Below are positions 32,707 through 42,746 of a stretch of 64,000 bases of DNA, piece after piece (within the stretch, counting starts at the first letter, position 1; each line of letters starts with the position of its first letter). This DNA is from Methylomonas sp. LW13. GTDB taxonomy: Bacteria > Pseudomonadota > Gammaproteobacteria > Methylococcales > Methylomonadaceae. The DNA is taken from positions 2,046,001-2,110,000 of the forward strand of contig NZ_CP033381.1 of NCBI RefSeq assembly GCF_016865255.1. The letters run 5' to 3'. The translations under genes and the position numbers were made by a program. The notes under the pieces were generated by a model. It was not told the DNA's origin, did not search any database, and worked only from the letters and a program-made list of their open reading frames with translations.

Positions 32707-33147
32707 TTAAACGAATAACAGCATGGTCTTGCCGAGTATGCCCAGCAAAAGTGTAACCTTTAATGTGGTAAGTAATTTGGCCGGGCCGGCTTTGGCGCAC
32801 CAGTTAAGCCAGGCAGTTTCGCATCCCTGGGCGATCACGAGGTAAGCTTTGCACGACAAGCGCCAAACGACGGTGCCGAGCAACGTTAGGCCGGACCAGA
32901 ACACGATGAATTCGGCTTGGCGGGGCGTTACCCCGAACACGTGTTCCAAAAAATGCTCGAACAACATCTCGACCACCTCAATGGCCAAGTGCACAATGTG
33001 CCATAGAAAGGGTAGCAAGGTGTCGCCAAATTTATACAAAAATATCAGGGTCAAGATTGCCATGGCAGGCTTGTTTTCAAACAGCCAGCGCCCGGTGTTA
33101 ATGATGATTACTCTAAACCAGTGTGCCAATGCGTAGGCGTATTGCAT
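32707..33147 (-). CDS. Membrane protein of the export operon, unknown
   Basis: The 146-residue protein has three to four membrane helices (AILTLIFLYKFGDTLLPFLW, FIVFWSGLTLLGTVVWRL and LLTTLKVTLLLGILGKTMLL). Its histidines and glutamates lie in the first loop (VEMLFEHFLEHVFG). A strong GGAGGAG ribosome site precedes the ATG, and the ABC-like gene starts 21 bases after its stop, so it opens the export operon. I do not know its family. It may be an accessory subunit of the exporter or its cargo-handling partner. Confidence 0.65.
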   Translation of the reverse strand: MQYAYALAHWFRVIIINTGRWLFENKPAMAILTLIFLYKFGDTLLPFLWHIVHLAIEVVEMLFEHFLEHVFGVTPRQAEFIVFWSGLTLLGTVVWRLSCKAYLVIAQGCETAWLNWCAKAGPAKLLTTLKVTLLLGILGKTMLLFV

Positions 33148-33204
33148 GGTTCTCCTCCCTTTTAGAGTCTGCCGAAAAGCCCTTTCCCCTTTTCAGGGGG
33201 GGGC

Positions 33205-33229
33205 GCGTCCTTCGACCCGTTCAGGACGC
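33205..33229. terminator. Hairpin downstream of ppc
   Basis: GCGTCCT (33205-33211) and AGGACGC (33223-33229) form a 7-bp stem with an 11-base loop directly after the ppc stop on the minus strand. A nearby CCCCTTTTCAGGGG hairpin adds a second candidate. Either could end the ppc transcript before the export operon. Confidence 0.45.
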
Positions 33230-33256
33230 CGGAATTTCAGGGCCGGGCTAATAACA

Positions 33257-36178
33257 TCAGCCGGTATTACGCATACCTGCGGCAATCGCATTGATACTGC
33301 GCAACAAGGGTTTCATCCACGGACTGTCCGCGGGATTCTCGGTATTCATTTCCCGCAGCCGCCGGATCAAAAAAACCTGGATATAGTTTAGCGGCCCCAG
33401 ATAAGCATCGCGGCGGTGCAGGGAGGCGGCCAAAGCCGGATTTTCCGCCAGCAAATGGTCAGTGTTGGCTATCTCCAGTATCCACTCCACGCAGCGTTGA
33501 TGCTCGCCGGCTATCAGGTTGTAAACCCGTTTGCCGGTTTCCGGGTCGTTGCACAATTGCGCGTATTCGCGGGCGATGTTCATGTCGGATTTACTCAAAG
33601 CCATTTGCGCGTTACTCAGCAGGTTGCGGAAAAACGGCCAGTCGCGATACATCCGCCGCAGGGTTTCCAGGCGCTCCGGCTTGCCGGCGCACCAGCTGGC
33701 CAGGCTGAAACCGATGCCGTACCAAGCCGGAAACGTCTGCCGCGATTGCGCCCAGGCGAATACCCAGGCTATCGCTCGCACCGAGTTTTTCGAGCGATCC
33801 AGTTTTTTGCGGTGCGAAGGCCGCGAACCGATGTTCAAGCCGCCAATTTCGCCGACCGGGGTGGCTTCGTAGAAATAATCCAAAAAGCCGGGAGTGCGCT
33901 CGGTCAGGTCGCGATAACTTTGCTCGCCGATCCGCGCCAATTCGTCCATCACTGCCAGATCTTCCGCATGATCCGCCGGGACGGCTTGCACCAGGCTGAC
34001 GCTGGCTTTCAGCAAGCCGGTAACGCCCATGGTTAATTCGTAGACCGCCGTTTCCATATTGTTATACCGATAAAACAGCACTTCGCCTTGCTCGGTAAAT
34101 TTGATCTGGCCGCGCACGGTGTCGGGCGGCTGGGCCAGAATCGCTTCGTGAGTCGGGCCGCCGCCGCGACCGACAGTGCCGCCGCGGCCATGGAATAATC
34201 GGCATTTCAAACCGTAACGCTCGCTGATTGCAATAATTTGCCGTTGCGCGCGCGATAAGCCCCAGGCCGACGCCAGGATGCCGCCGTCTTTGCAGGAGTC
34301 CGAATAGCCCAGCATGATTTCCTGGCGGTCATCGCTGACCCGCAACAATTCCCGATAGCACTCGGTATCGAATAGCTGGGTCAGTACCTCGGAGATGCGA
34401 TTTAAATCGTCGATGGTTTCAAACAAGGGGCTGACGCCGATATGGCAATGCCAATGCCCGCCGATTTTGCCGACCAGGCCGGCTTGCGCCGCCAGCAGCA
34501 AGACTTCCAAGACATGACTGGCCGAGTGGGTCATGGAAATTACGTATTTACCAAAGCAGTTCGGGCCTATTTCCCGGCGCATTTTCGCCATCACGGTAAA
34601 CAACTCCAGGGTTTCGCGGTTGGCCGGCGTCAGCGCGGCGGCGTCGAACATCAAACCACCCGGTGCGGCAATCGCCTCTGCTAACAATGCTATGCGTTGC
34701 GCTTCGTCCAGCGCCAGGTAGTCAATGTTCAATGCGGTTGCCAGAATTTCCGCGACTGCTTCGCTGTGGCGAGTCGATTCTTGCCGCACGTCGAGTTGCA
34801 TCAAGTGAAAGTCGAACACGTCGGCCAAGCGGATCAGATCGGCTAATTCCAGCTCGGCGATATTGGCGTCGCCGTGGCTGCGCAAGGATGCATCAATCAA
34901 GCGCAGATCGTGTAAAAACTCGGCCACGCTGGCATAGGCAAGGCGATTGGCTTGTTCCGCTTGGCCCTGTAACTGTTGTTGCACGCGCTGCAAGGTGGAT
35001 TGCATGCGATATTTCATCAATATCAGTTTGTGCCGGTAAGGTTCCTGCAAATAAGGCTTTTCCAAGTCCGTGACTGCCGCGCCCAGCAGGGCGCGGTCGG
35101 CGTGCAGGCTGTCAATAAATTCCGGCGTCAAGTCACAAAGTCCATAAGAATGCGACAACTGGCCGCGCAATTGATCCAGGCGCGCCAAATATTCCTGCAT
35201 GATGGTTTGCGCCTGCATGCGCAAGGCCAGTTCGGTGGTTTCCGGCTTGACATTTGGATTGCCGTCGCGGTCGCCGCCTATCCATGAGCCAAAACGCAGG
35301 AAGCTGGGGATGCGGATTTGGCCGGCAACGTCGGCGCCGAATACATCGCTAAGCGCCCGTTGCAAGTTCCGGTAAACCAAGGTGGTAGCCTGAAATAGCG
35401 ATAGCGAAAAATAAAACAAACCGGCGTCGATTTCGTCGGCTACGCCCAGTTTACGGGCGCGCACTTCGTCGGTTTTTAACAGCAATTGAATCTGTGCTTG
35501 CAGTTTGTCCAAGGCCTCGCTGCGTTGCTGGCTGCGTAGGCGTGGATCGTCCAAGGCCTCCTGGCTAAGGAAGACATTGCGCAACGCGCTTTTGACTGTG
35601 CGGCGTTTGGCTTCGGTGGGGTGAGCGGTCATCACCGGCAAATACAGCATTTCGTCCAATAACACCTGTAATTTATCGGCACTGACGCCGCTGTCGCGTA
35701 GTTTAATCAGCGTGTCATGAAACGAGCCGGGCCAATAGCGGCCGGTCTGATTTTGTCGGCGCAACGTTAGGTTATGCGATTCTTCGGCGATATTGAGCAG
35801 GCTGAAATAGCCGTTAAACACCCGCACCACTTCGCCTATTTCTTCCGCATCCAGGCCTTCCAGAATCTCCATAAACTGGCGGCGGCGGTTGGCGCTGCCC
35901 TCTCGGAGCAAGCTGGCAAACTTGCGTTGCAACTGCGCGACGGCGGTGGCCACCTCCGGTTTGGCTTGGGCGGTGAGCACTTTAGTCAAGATCGAACCGA
36001 GCAGGCGTATCGAACTGCGTAATTCTTTGTCGTCGCCGTGAGCATCCGATAAGCGATCACTGAGGATTTGGCTGGCGCCGAGGTTATCCAATTCAAACGC
36101 CGACTTGTCATACTCCGCTAATGCGGCTCCGGTACTTGGCGCGATGTCTTCGCTGTGCAGTGCTTTTAGCTTTTGCAT
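33257..36178 (-). CDS. ppc: Phosphoenolpyruvate carboxylase
   Basis: The 973-residue enzyme forms oxaloacetate from phosphoenolpyruvate and bicarbonate, refilling the TCA cycle; in C1 users it also carries much of the CO2 fixed by anaplerosis. The active-site motifs VMTAHPTEAKRRTV with the catalytic histidine (H187), GSWIGGDRDGNPNV, and FHGRGGTVGRGGGPTHEAILAQPP are all present, as is the closing MRNTG. It is somewhat longer than the E. coli enzyme (883). It is divergent from nhaR and shares the 112-base region between them. No allosteric changes can be judged from sequence alone. Confidence 0.96.
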   Translation of the reverse strand: MQKLKALHSEDIAPSTGAALAEYDKSAFELDNLGASQILSDRLSDAHGDDKELRSSIRLLGSILTKVLTAQAKPEVATAVAQLQRKFASLLREGSANRRRQFMEILEGLDAEEIGEVVRVFNGYFSLLNIAEESHNLTLRRQNQTGRYWPGSFHDTLIKLRDSGVSADKLQVLLDEMLYLPVMTAHPTEAKRRTVKSALRNVFLSQEALDDPRLRSQQRSEALDKLQAQIQLLLKTDEVRARKLGVADEIDAGLFYFSLSLFQATTLVYRNLQRALSDVFGADVAGQIRIPSFLRFGSWIGGDRDGNPNVKPETTELALRMQAQTIMQEYLARLDQLRGQLSHSYGLCDLTPEFIDSLHADRALLGAAVTDLEKPYLQEPYRHKLILMKYRMQSTLQRVQQQLQGQAEQANRLAYASVAEFLHDLRLIDASLRSHGDANIAELELADLIRLADVFDFHLMQLDVRQESTRHSEAVAEILATALNIDYLALDEAQRIALLAEAIAAPGGLMFDAAALTPANRETLELFTVMAKMRREIGPNCFGKYVISMTHSASHVLEVLLLAAQAGLVGKIGGHWHCHIGVSPLFETIDDLNRISEVLTQLFDTECYRELLRVSDDRQEIMLGYSDSCKDGGILASAWGLSRAQRQIIAISERYGLKCRLFHGRGGTVGRGGGPTHEAILAQPPDTVRGQIKFTEQGEVLFYRYNNMETAVYELTMGVTGLLKASVSLVQAVPADHAEDLAVMDELARIGEQSYRDLTERTPGFLDYFYEATPVGEIGGLNIGSRPSHRKKLDRSKNSVRAIAWVFAWAQSRQTFPAWYGIGFSLASWCAGKPERLETLRRMYRDWPFFRNLLSNAQMALSKSDMNIAREYAQLCNDPETGKRVYNLIAGEHQRCVEWILEIANTDHLLAENPALAASLHRRDAYLGPLNYIQVFLIRRLREMNTENPADSPWMKPLLRSINAIAAGMRNTG

Positions 36179-36290
36179 GTGCAGTTCTCAGGGTAGGTTA
36201 GGGTTGCGTGATAGCCTAGCGCAGCATTTTGATATTGTTAAATAGAATGTTTAGAATTAATTCATCGTAAATTCCTATACATTGAGCGCT

Positions 36291-37193
36291 ATGGAACGTA
36301 TCAACTACCAACATTTGTTTTATTTCTGGAATGTCGCGCGTGAAGAAAGCATCACTCGCGCTTGCGAGAAACTGCATTTGGCGCAACCTACCATCAGCGG
36401 CCAATTAGCGGTGCTGGAACAGCAAATTGGCGAAAAACTCTTTTATAAACAAGGCCGTAAACTGGTGCTCACCGACACTGGGCGGGTGGTATTTAATTAC
36501 GCGGAAGAAATCTTTTCGCTGGGCCGAGAGTTAACTAACACCTTAAAAGGCCGGCCGACCGGCAGGGCTCTGCGTCTGGTGGTGGGCGTGGCGGATGCGT
36601 TACCGAAAATGGTGGTTTATCGCTTGCTGGCGCCGGCATTCCGCTTACCAGAGTCGGTGCAGATTCTTTGTTACGAGGACAAAACCGAGCGGCTTTTGAG
36701 TGAGATGGTCATGCAAGGGATGGATATAGTCTTGTCCGATGCGCCGCTGACACCAACCAGTGGCGCCAAAGCGTTTAACCATCTGCTGGGCGAATGCGGG
36801 GTTACCGTGTTCGGCGCGCCGGCTTTGGCCGCGACCTATAGGCAAAATTTCCCACGCTGCTTGAGCGGCGCACCGTTCCTGCTGCCCACCGCCAACACTT
36901 CGCTGCGGCGCTCGCTGGATCAATGGTTCGACGCCGAAAGTATCAGCCCGGCTATCCAGGCCGAAATTGAAGACAGCGCGTTGATCAAAACCTTTGGCAG
37001 TGGTGGCGTGGGTTTGTTTGTCGCACCGAGTAATGTCGAAGCCGAAATCCAAAGCCAATACGGCGTGGAAGCCATCGGCCGTATCGACTCGGTGCATGAA
37101 CGTTTTTACGCCATCACCATGCGCCGCAAACTCAAGCATCCGGCCGTGACCGCGATTTTGGAGAATGCGCGGGATAAGTTGTTTCCGGAATAA
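36291..37193 (+). CDS. nhaR: LysR-family transcriptional activator NhaR
   Basis: The 300-residue protein has the LysR helix-turn-helix at its N-terminus (ITRACEKLHLAQPTISGQLAVLEQQIGEKLF). The effector domain resembles E. coli NhaR along its whole length, with IVLSDAPLTP matching the NhaR effector cleft region and the YHAI-like FYAITMRRKLKHPAV near the end. NhaR controls sodium/proton antiport genes in E. coli, but here no nhaA lies beside it. The ATG at 36291 was chosen over an in-frame TTG nine bases earlier. It is divergent from ppc and could also regulate that gene. Confidence 0.84.
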   Translation: MERINYQHLFYFWNVAREESITRACEKLHLAQPTISGQLAVLEQQIGEKLFYKQGRKLVLTDTGRVVFNYAEEIFSLGRELTNTLKGRPTGRALRLVVGVADALPKMVVYRLLAPAFRLPESVQILCYEDKTERLLSEMVMQGMDIVLSDAPLTPTSGAKAFNHLLGECGVTVFGAPALAATYRQNFPRCLSGAPFLLPTANTSLRRSLDQWFDAESISPAIQAEIEDSALIKTFGSGGVGLFVAPSNVEAEIQSQYGVEAIGRIDSVHERFYAITMRRKLKHPAVTAILENARDKLFPE

Positions 37194-37484
37194 CAATCCT
37201 GAGAAAACTTCATCCGGTGTGGCAGTTGCCACGAAAAACACCAAGCCAGGCTCTACGCCACCGCTGCTCTTAAAATATGAGACAGCATCTTCAGGTCTGG
37301 ATAAACTATTCCGGGTCCCTGATGGGCACTTGCCGCTGACATGAGCGAATTATCGCCGGCTATGATGTGCCTATTTTTACCGATAACTACAAATGCCTTG
37401 CTATCGTTGATCGGATTTTTGCCGTGCGGCCGGCAGGTAGATAAAACGATTGAGCGGGCATCGATCAAACCTTAAATCAATCTC

Positions 37485-39734
37485 TTGAAAACAAAATTAG
37501 CTTTCTTAATTCTTTCCCTATTCGTGGCTTTGGAGTCCGGCGTGAGTGCAAAAGAAACAAACGACAATGTTGAAGCGCAGGTACAGGCCTTATTGGCGCA
37601 AATGAGCCTGGAAGAAAAAGTCGGACAGATGACGCAGATCGACTTTAGCGTGGTTTCGGTCGTGAATGGCGAGGTAGCCGACAATCCCATCGATCAGGCC
37701 AAACTGGAAGACGCCATTTTGAACCGGCATATCGGTTCGATACTCAACACGCCCACCACGCCGAATAATCAAACCCAGCCCATCGAAAAATGGCGGCGGA
37801 TGACCCAAGCGATACGCGACGTGGCGGCAAAAAGCCGGCTGAAAATTCCGGTGCTGTACGGTATCGACGCGATTCATGGTGCAACTTACACCGAAAACGC
37901 AGTGCTGTTTCCGCAAGCCATCAGCATGGCGGCGACGTTTAATCCCGATTTGGCTTTCAAGGAAGGCGAAGTGACTGCGCGGGAAGCCAAGGCCTCGGGT
38001 TTGGATTGGAATTTCATGCCGGTGATGGACATCGGCCGGCAACCGCTGTGGCCGCGCTTGTGGGAAACTTACGGCGAGGACGTGCTTTTGGCGGTGACGA
38101 TGGGCAGTGCCTATATTCAAGGTCATCAAGGCGATAATTTTGCGGACGCCGACAAAGCGCCAACTTGCTTGAAACATTACGTCGGCTACAGCTATCCCTT
38201 GAACGGCAAGGACCGCACCCCGGCCTGGATAGGCGAACGAGCTTTGCGCGAATATTTTCTGCCGGGCTTCGAAGCGGGCGTGAAAGCCGGAGCGCCGACG
38301 GTGATGGTCAATTCCGCCGAGGTGGATGGCATTCCCGGCCACGTCAATCATTACTACCTGAACACCATTTTGCGCGTTGAGATGGGTTTTAAAGGCTTTA
38401 CCGTGTCCGATTGGGCCGACATCAGCCGCTTGTATACCCGCGATAAATTGGCATCCTCGCCGCGCGAAGCGGTAAAAATGGCGGTGATGGCCGGCATCGA
38501 TATGAGCATGGTGCCGTTCGATTATTCGTTTTACGACTTATTGCTGGATTTAGCCAAAACCGGCGAAGTGCCGATGACCCGTATCGACGAAGCGGTGTCG
38601 CGTATTTTGCGGGTGAAATATCAAAGCGGTTTGTTTGACAGGCACGAGCCTGAGCTGGCCGTAAAAGGTAACTTTGTCACTGAGGATGCGGTGGCCGCTA
38701 ACCGGCAAGCGGCGCGGGAAGCGATCATTCTGGCGAAAAATGACCAACATATTCTGCCCTTGAGCAAGCAGGCCAGCATCTTGGTCACCGGGCCGACCGC
38801 GAACTTGTTGAGCGTGATGAACGGCGGTTGGACGATTACCTGGCAGGGCGCCGCAGAGCATTTATATCCCAAAGACAAGCCCACTTTGATACAAGCCATT
38901 CAGCAGAAAACCACGGGCAAAGTGACGTACGTGGGCGGCAAAAATTTCAGCGACGAAATCAATATCGAGCAGGCGGTGACTCAAGCCAGGCAGCACGATG
39001 TGGTGATTTTGGCGCTGGGCGAAAAAACCTACACCGAAACCGAAGGCAATATCGAATCCCTGCATTTGGACCCGGTACAGTTGCAACTGGCTAGAGCGAT
39101 TTTCGAAATCGGCAAGCCGGTGGTTTTAGTCACGTTCGGCGGCCGGCCGCGCATCATCACCGAAATTGCCAACAAGGCGCAGGCGGTGGTGTTGGGCTTT
39201 TTGCCGGGCATGGAAGGCGGGGCAGCGATGGCCGATATTTTGTTCGGCGACACCAATCCCAGCGGCAAGTTGCCGATTTCCTATCCGCGCGATGTTAGCG
39301 ATATTGTGATGTACGATCACAAGCCGATAGAGGCTTTTGAGAGCAATCAGTATCGGCCTTTGTATCCATTTGGTCACGGTTTGAGTTACACCACCTTCCA
39401 GACCAGCGGCCTGCGTCTGAGCAAAGACAATATTGCCATGGGCGAGAATATCGACGTGACGGTTAAGGTGAAAAATACCGGCACGCTGACCGGCAAGGAG
39501 ACCGTGATGGTTTACCTGCACGATGTCGCGGCCTCGGTTTCGCGGCCGGTGAAACAGCTAAAGGCGTTTAAAAAAGTTGAGTTAAAACCCGGCGCGGAGC
39601 AGACCTTGCAATTTAGCTTAACGCCGCAGGATATGTCTTTTATCGGCGTGGATATGCGGCGCATTGTCGAACCGGGCGAGTTTGAGGTGATGGTCGGTAA
39701 CGAGATCGCACGTTTCCAGGTCCTCAAACCCTAA
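37485..39734 (+). CDS. Glycoside hydrolase family 3 beta-glucosidase, periplasmic
   Basis: The 749-residue protein starts at a TTG and has an N-terminal signal (LAFLILSLFVALESGVSA). GH3 domains follow: the TIM-barrel-like part with LYGIDAIHGATY, KHYVGYSYP and the nucleophile aspartate in FTVSDWADIS, a second alpha/beta domain, and a C-terminal fibronectin III-like domain (KNTGTLTGKETVMVYL). The length and order are those of BglX-type periplasmic beta-glucosidases. The sugar-permease gene follows after 6 bases, so this is a small oligosaccharide-use operon. Which glucan it cuts is not known. No ribosome site is clear before the TTG. Confidence 0.9.
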   Translation: MKTKLAFLILSLFVALESGVSAKETNDNVEAQVQALLAQMSLEEKVGQMTQIDFSVVSVVNGEVADNPIDQAKLEDAILNRHIGSILNTPTTPNNQTQPIEKWRRMTQAIRDVAAKSRLKIPVLYGIDAIHGATYTENAVLFPQAISMAATFNPDLAFKEGEVTAREAKASGLDWNFMPVMDIGRQPLWPRLWETYGEDVLLAVTMGSAYIQGHQGDNFADADKAPTCLKHYVGYSYPLNGKDRTPAWIGERALREYFLPGFEAGVKAGAPTVMVNSAEVDGIPGHVNHYYLNTILRVEMGFKGFTVSDWADISRLYTRDKLASSPREAVKMAVMAGIDMSMVPFDYSFYDLLLDLAKTGEVPMTRIDEAVSRILRVKYQSGLFDRHEPELAVKGNFVTEDAVAANRQAAREAIILAKNDQHILPLSKQASILVTGPTANLLSVMNGGWTITWQGAAEHLYPKDKPTLIQAIQQKTTGKVTYVGGKNFSDEINIEQAVTQARQHDVVILALGEKTYTETEGNIESLHLDPVQLQLARAIFEIGKPVVLVTFGGRPRIITEIANKAQAVVLGFLPGMEGGAAMADILFGDTNPSGKLPISYPRDVSDIVMYDHKPIEAFESNQYRPLYPFGHGLSYTTFQTSGLRLSKDNIAMGENIDVTVKVKNTGTLTGKETVMVYLHDVAASVSRPVKQLKAFKKVELKPGAEQTLQFSLTPQDMSFIGVDMRRIVEPGEFEVMVGNEIARFQVLKP

Positions 39735-39740
39735 ATCAAT

Positions 39741-41012
39741 ATGCAGGATTCACTCATGCCGGATCGACAAAACCTTGATAGACCCTCGCATGCAGGCTCG
39801 CTGACGGTTCTGACTTCGCTATTTTTTATTTGGGGATTTATCACCTGTCTTAACGACATCCTGATCCCGCATTTGAAGGCGGTGTTTACGCTGAGTTACA
39901 CCCAGGCGATGCTGATCCAGTTTTGTTTCTTTACCGCTTACTTTCTGATGTCGGTGCCCAGCGGCTATCTGGTGGAAAAAATCGATTACAAGGGCGGCAT
40001 CATCGTCGGTTTGGCGATTGCCGGTGGCGGTTGTTTGCTGTTTTATCCGGCGGCTGGCTTGCATTCTTATCCTTTGTTTTTGGCGGCGTTTTTTGTGTTG
40101 GCGTCCGGGATTACCTTGCTACAGGTTTCCGCCAATCCTTACGTGACGGTGTTGGGCGATCCGCACACTGCGTCCAGTCGTTTAACCTTGACGCAGGCGT
40201 TTAACTCCTTGGGTACCACGCTGGCGCCGTATTTTGGCGCATTGTTTATTTTGTCGAATGCGGTGAAAAGCGCCGAGGAAATAAAGCTGCTCGACGCCGA
40301 GCAATTGTCTGCGTATCAGGCCGCGGAAGCGGCGGCGGTGCAGAATCCGTATTTATGTCTCGCGGCAGTCTTGTTTTTCATGGCGGCAGTGTTTGCGATG
40401 TTGAAGTTGCCTAAGATTAACCAGCAAGCCGAGGCAACCGGCCCAAATGCAGTGGATGGCAGCGCCTGGCAATATTCGCACCTGGTATTGGGCGCCGTGG
40501 CGATTTTTGTGTACGTCGGCGGTGAAGTGTCGATTGGCAGCTTTCTGGTTAACTTTCTCGGCGAGCCGCATATAGCCGGTTTGGCTGAGCAAGAGGCCGG
40601 CAAATACGTGTCGTTTTATTGGGGCGGGGCGATGGTCGGCCGGTTTATTGGGTCGGCGGTGATGCAGAAAATCCATCCCGGCAAAGTGTTGGCCTTTAAC
40701 GCCTTGGCGGCGGCTGGTTTGGTGTTGGCGACGATGTTGGGCAGCGGCATACTGGCTATGGTTACCATCCTGGCGGTAGGTTTGTGCAATTCCATCATGT
40801 TTCCCACCATCTTTTCGCTGGCTTTGACCGGCTTGGGCAGGCATACCGGCCAAGGCTCCGGCATACTCTGCGCCGCCATCGTCGGTGGGGCTATTTTACC
40901 TTTGCTGCAAGGGGCGTTTGCGGATCGTATTGGCATTCAGCAGGCTTTTTTCATCCCTTTACTCTGTTATTTATATATCGCCTATTACGGTTACCGCTGT
41001 CGCCGCTTGTAG
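39741..41012 (+). CDS. MFS sugar permease, FHS (fucose/glucose-galactose) family
   Basis: The 423-residue protein has twelve predicted membrane helices and the family marks of sugar:proton symporters of the FHS group: [24 protein letters not shown] near the N-terminus (its key part being WGF-x3-LND), and [14 protein letters not shown]. It lies directly behind the GH3 beta-glucosidase gene and should import glucose or another sugar freed in the periplasm. Such a pair is uncommon in strict C1 users and may hint at limited sugar use. The stop is 13 bases from the convergent cheB stop. Confidence 0.88.
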   Translation: MQDSLMPDRQNLDRPSHAGSLTVLTSLFFIWGFITCLNDILIPHLKAVFTLSYTQAMLIQFCFFTAYFLMSVPSGYLVEKIDYKGGIIVGLAIAGGGCLLFYPAAGLHSYPLFLAAFFVLASGITLLQVSANPYVTVLGDPHTASSRLTLTQAFNSLGTTLAPYFGALFILSNAVKSAEEIKLLDAEQLSAYQAAEAAAVQNPYLCLAAVLFFMAAVFAMLKLPKINQQAEATGPNAVDGSAWQYSHLVLGAVAIFVYVGGEVSIGSFLVNFLGEPHIAGLAEQEAGKYVSFYWGGAMVGRFIGSAVMQKIHPGKVLAFNALAAAGLVLATMLGSGILAMVTILAVGLCNSIMFPTIFSLALTGLGRHTGQGSGILCAAIVGGAILPLLQGAFADRIGIQQAFFIPLLCYLYIAYYGYRCRRL

Positions 41013-41025
41013 ATAAAACCGGCCT

Positions 41026-42120
41026 TTAACCTTTCAAGAATTTTGCCCGATTCGGCGATTGCATGATCAAATTCGGGATAGCTGATAAAGGCAATTCGCC
41101 GTCGGTGCCGCCCAGTTTTACTGCTTCCTTGGGCATGCCGTAGACCACGCAACTGGCTTCGTCTTGGGCCACGCAAAGTGCGCCGGTATCGTGTAATTCT
41201 TTCATTCCATGGGCGCCGTCGTCGCCCATGCCGGTCATGATTATGCCCAGTACGTTTTTGCCGGCAGCTTGCGCGGCCGAGCGGAACAACACATCCACCG
41301 ATGGCCGATGGCGGCTTACCAAGGGGCCATCCTTGATTTCCACCCGGTATTGGGCGCCGCTGCGGCGCAACAGCATGTGTTTGCCGCCGGGCGCGATCAA
41401 AGCCAGGCCGGGAATGACCCGGTCGTTTTGCTCGGCCTCTTTAACTGTAATTTGGCACAGGCTGTCCAGCCGTTTGGCAAATGCGGCGGTAAATGCCTCC
41501 GGCATGTGCTGCACAATGACGATTCCCGGCGTGGTACGGGGTAATCGCGTCAATACGTATTCCAGAGCCTGGGTGCCGCCGGTTGATGTGCCAATGGCGA
41601 CGACGCGATCGGTGGTTTCCGTCATCGAGATCAGGCTGGTCGGGGAAATGACGGCGTCGGCGGTTAATTTCGGGCTGCCATCCAGAGGTTTGCCGCTTGG
41701 GATAGCCGATTTTTTTAGTCTGGCATGCGCAGCACCTTTAATCGCATCCGCCAGCAGGGTTTTCGAATCTTGCAAAAAGCCCTTCAGGTTGACGGTCGGT
41801 TTGGTGATGATGTCGACGGCACCGGCACTCATGGCCTGCATCGTCACTTCCGCGCCTTTTGCCGTGAGCGTCGAACAGATCACGACCGGCGTGGGATGTT
41901 CGTGCATTAGCTTCTTAAGGAAGGTGATGCCGTCCATGCGCGGCATTTCAATGTCCAGGATGATGACATCCGGCCAGTCTTTTTCCATGCGGGTCAGGGC
42001 AAAGATGGGATCCGGCGCGGCGCCGATCACTTTGACGCCAGGCAGGCTATCGAGCAATCCGGTTAATACCTGCCGGACCACGGCGGAGTCGTCGACAATA
42101 AATACTTTTGTGTCTGTCAT
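41026..42120 (-). CDS. cheB: Chemotaxis protein-glutamate methylesterase CheB
   Basis: The 364-residue protein joins an N-terminal receiver domain ([13 protein letters not shown], phosphorylated D in [11 protein letters not shown]) to a C-terminal methylesterase domain. The catalytic triad Ser, His and Asp lies in [21 protein letters not shown] and [15 protein letters not shown]. CheB removes methyl groups from chemoreceptors and resets sensitivity after activation by CheA. It ends the three-gene cheR-cheD-cheB run on the minus strand of the chemotaxis island. Confidence 0.95.
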   Translation of the reverse strand: MTDTKVFIVDDSAVVRQVLTGLLDSLPGVKVIGAAPDPIFALTRMEKDWPDVIILDIEMPRMDGITFLKKLMHEHPTPVVICSTLTAKGAEVTMQAMSAGAVDIITKPTVNLKGFLQDSKTLLADAIKGAAHARLKKSAIPSGKPLDGSPKLTADAVISPTSLISMTETTDRVVAIGTSTGGTQALEYVLTRLPRTTPGIVIVQHMPEAFTAAFAKRLDSLCQITVKEAEQNDRVIPGLALIAPGGKHMLLRRSGAQYRVEIKDGPLVSRHRPSVDVLFRSAAQAAGKNVLGIIMTGMGDDGAHGMKELHDTGALCVAQDEASCVVYGMPKEAVKLGGTDGELPLSAIPNLIMQSPNRAKFLKG

Positions 42121-42149
42121 AGTGTTGCCTGTTAATGGTCTTGGATGAT

Positions 42150-42746
42150 TTACCAGAATTCGGCACTGCTTCTGGATTTTTCATGTTCGTCGATATTTTT
42201 CTTCCAGTAGCGGCGCTCTTCATTTTCAAGAGACAGTTGCTGATTGTGGTCGATTTTTTTGATAAACACCGAATAATCAGTACCGACGAAATGGACGTTT
42301 CTGCCGATATTGCCGCCTAGACAGGCACTAAGCATAGGAATGTTTTCTTTTTTTAAAAACTCTTTGATGAATAAAACATTCACGTCGCCCACGGTTTCCT
42401 TGCGGTTTTTGTCCTCTCGCAGTTTTAATACGTTGCCGCCGCCGAAGCATTTGGCTTGTAGATTGAGCCGGTTGGCGCCCAGTTTCATCATTTCGTTGAT
42501 CAGCAATTCCATCGCATAAATGCCGTAACGGCCCTCTTCGGATTCGATGATAGGCATGTTTTTGGAGTAGGAACGATAAGCCAGCAAAAAATGATTCATG
42601 CCAAATACCCGATTGATTGGGTCATATAGGCAGGCAGCCACGCACGAGCCCAATAGTGTTGAAATGACTTCCGGCTGGCGGGAGGCATAGAATTCGCCCG
42701 GATCGATGACGATACGCTGGGTATCTCGGAAGGGCAGGATTTTCAT
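42150..42746 (-). CDS. cheD: Chemoreceptor glutamine deamidase CheD
   Basis: The 198-residue protein has the CheD catalytic set: the cysteine in [14 protein letters not shown], the histidine in GMNHFLLA, and threonine further on. CheD deamidates glutamines on chemoreceptors and helps set CheA activity. Its start overlaps the end of cheR by 4 bases (ATGA). The C-terminus is longer and more polar than in short family members. cheB starts 29 bases after its stop. Confidence 0.93.
   Translation of the reverse strand: MKILPFRDTQRIVIDPGEFYASRQPEVISTLLGSCVAACLYDPINRVFGMNHFLLAYRSYSKNMPIIESEEGRYGIYAMELLINEMMKLGANRLNLQAKCFGGGNVLKLREDKNRKETVGDVNVLFIKEFLKKENIPMLSACLGGNIGRNVHFVGTDYSVFIKKIDHNQQLSLENEERRYWKKNIDEHEKSRSSAEFW

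Noticed and set aside
37253..37468. Possible 71-residue gene on the minus strand between nhaR and the GH3 gene
   Set aside because: There is no recognisable family, no convincing ribosome site and no link to neighbours. I treat the 291-base gap as non-coding, with nothing definite in it.
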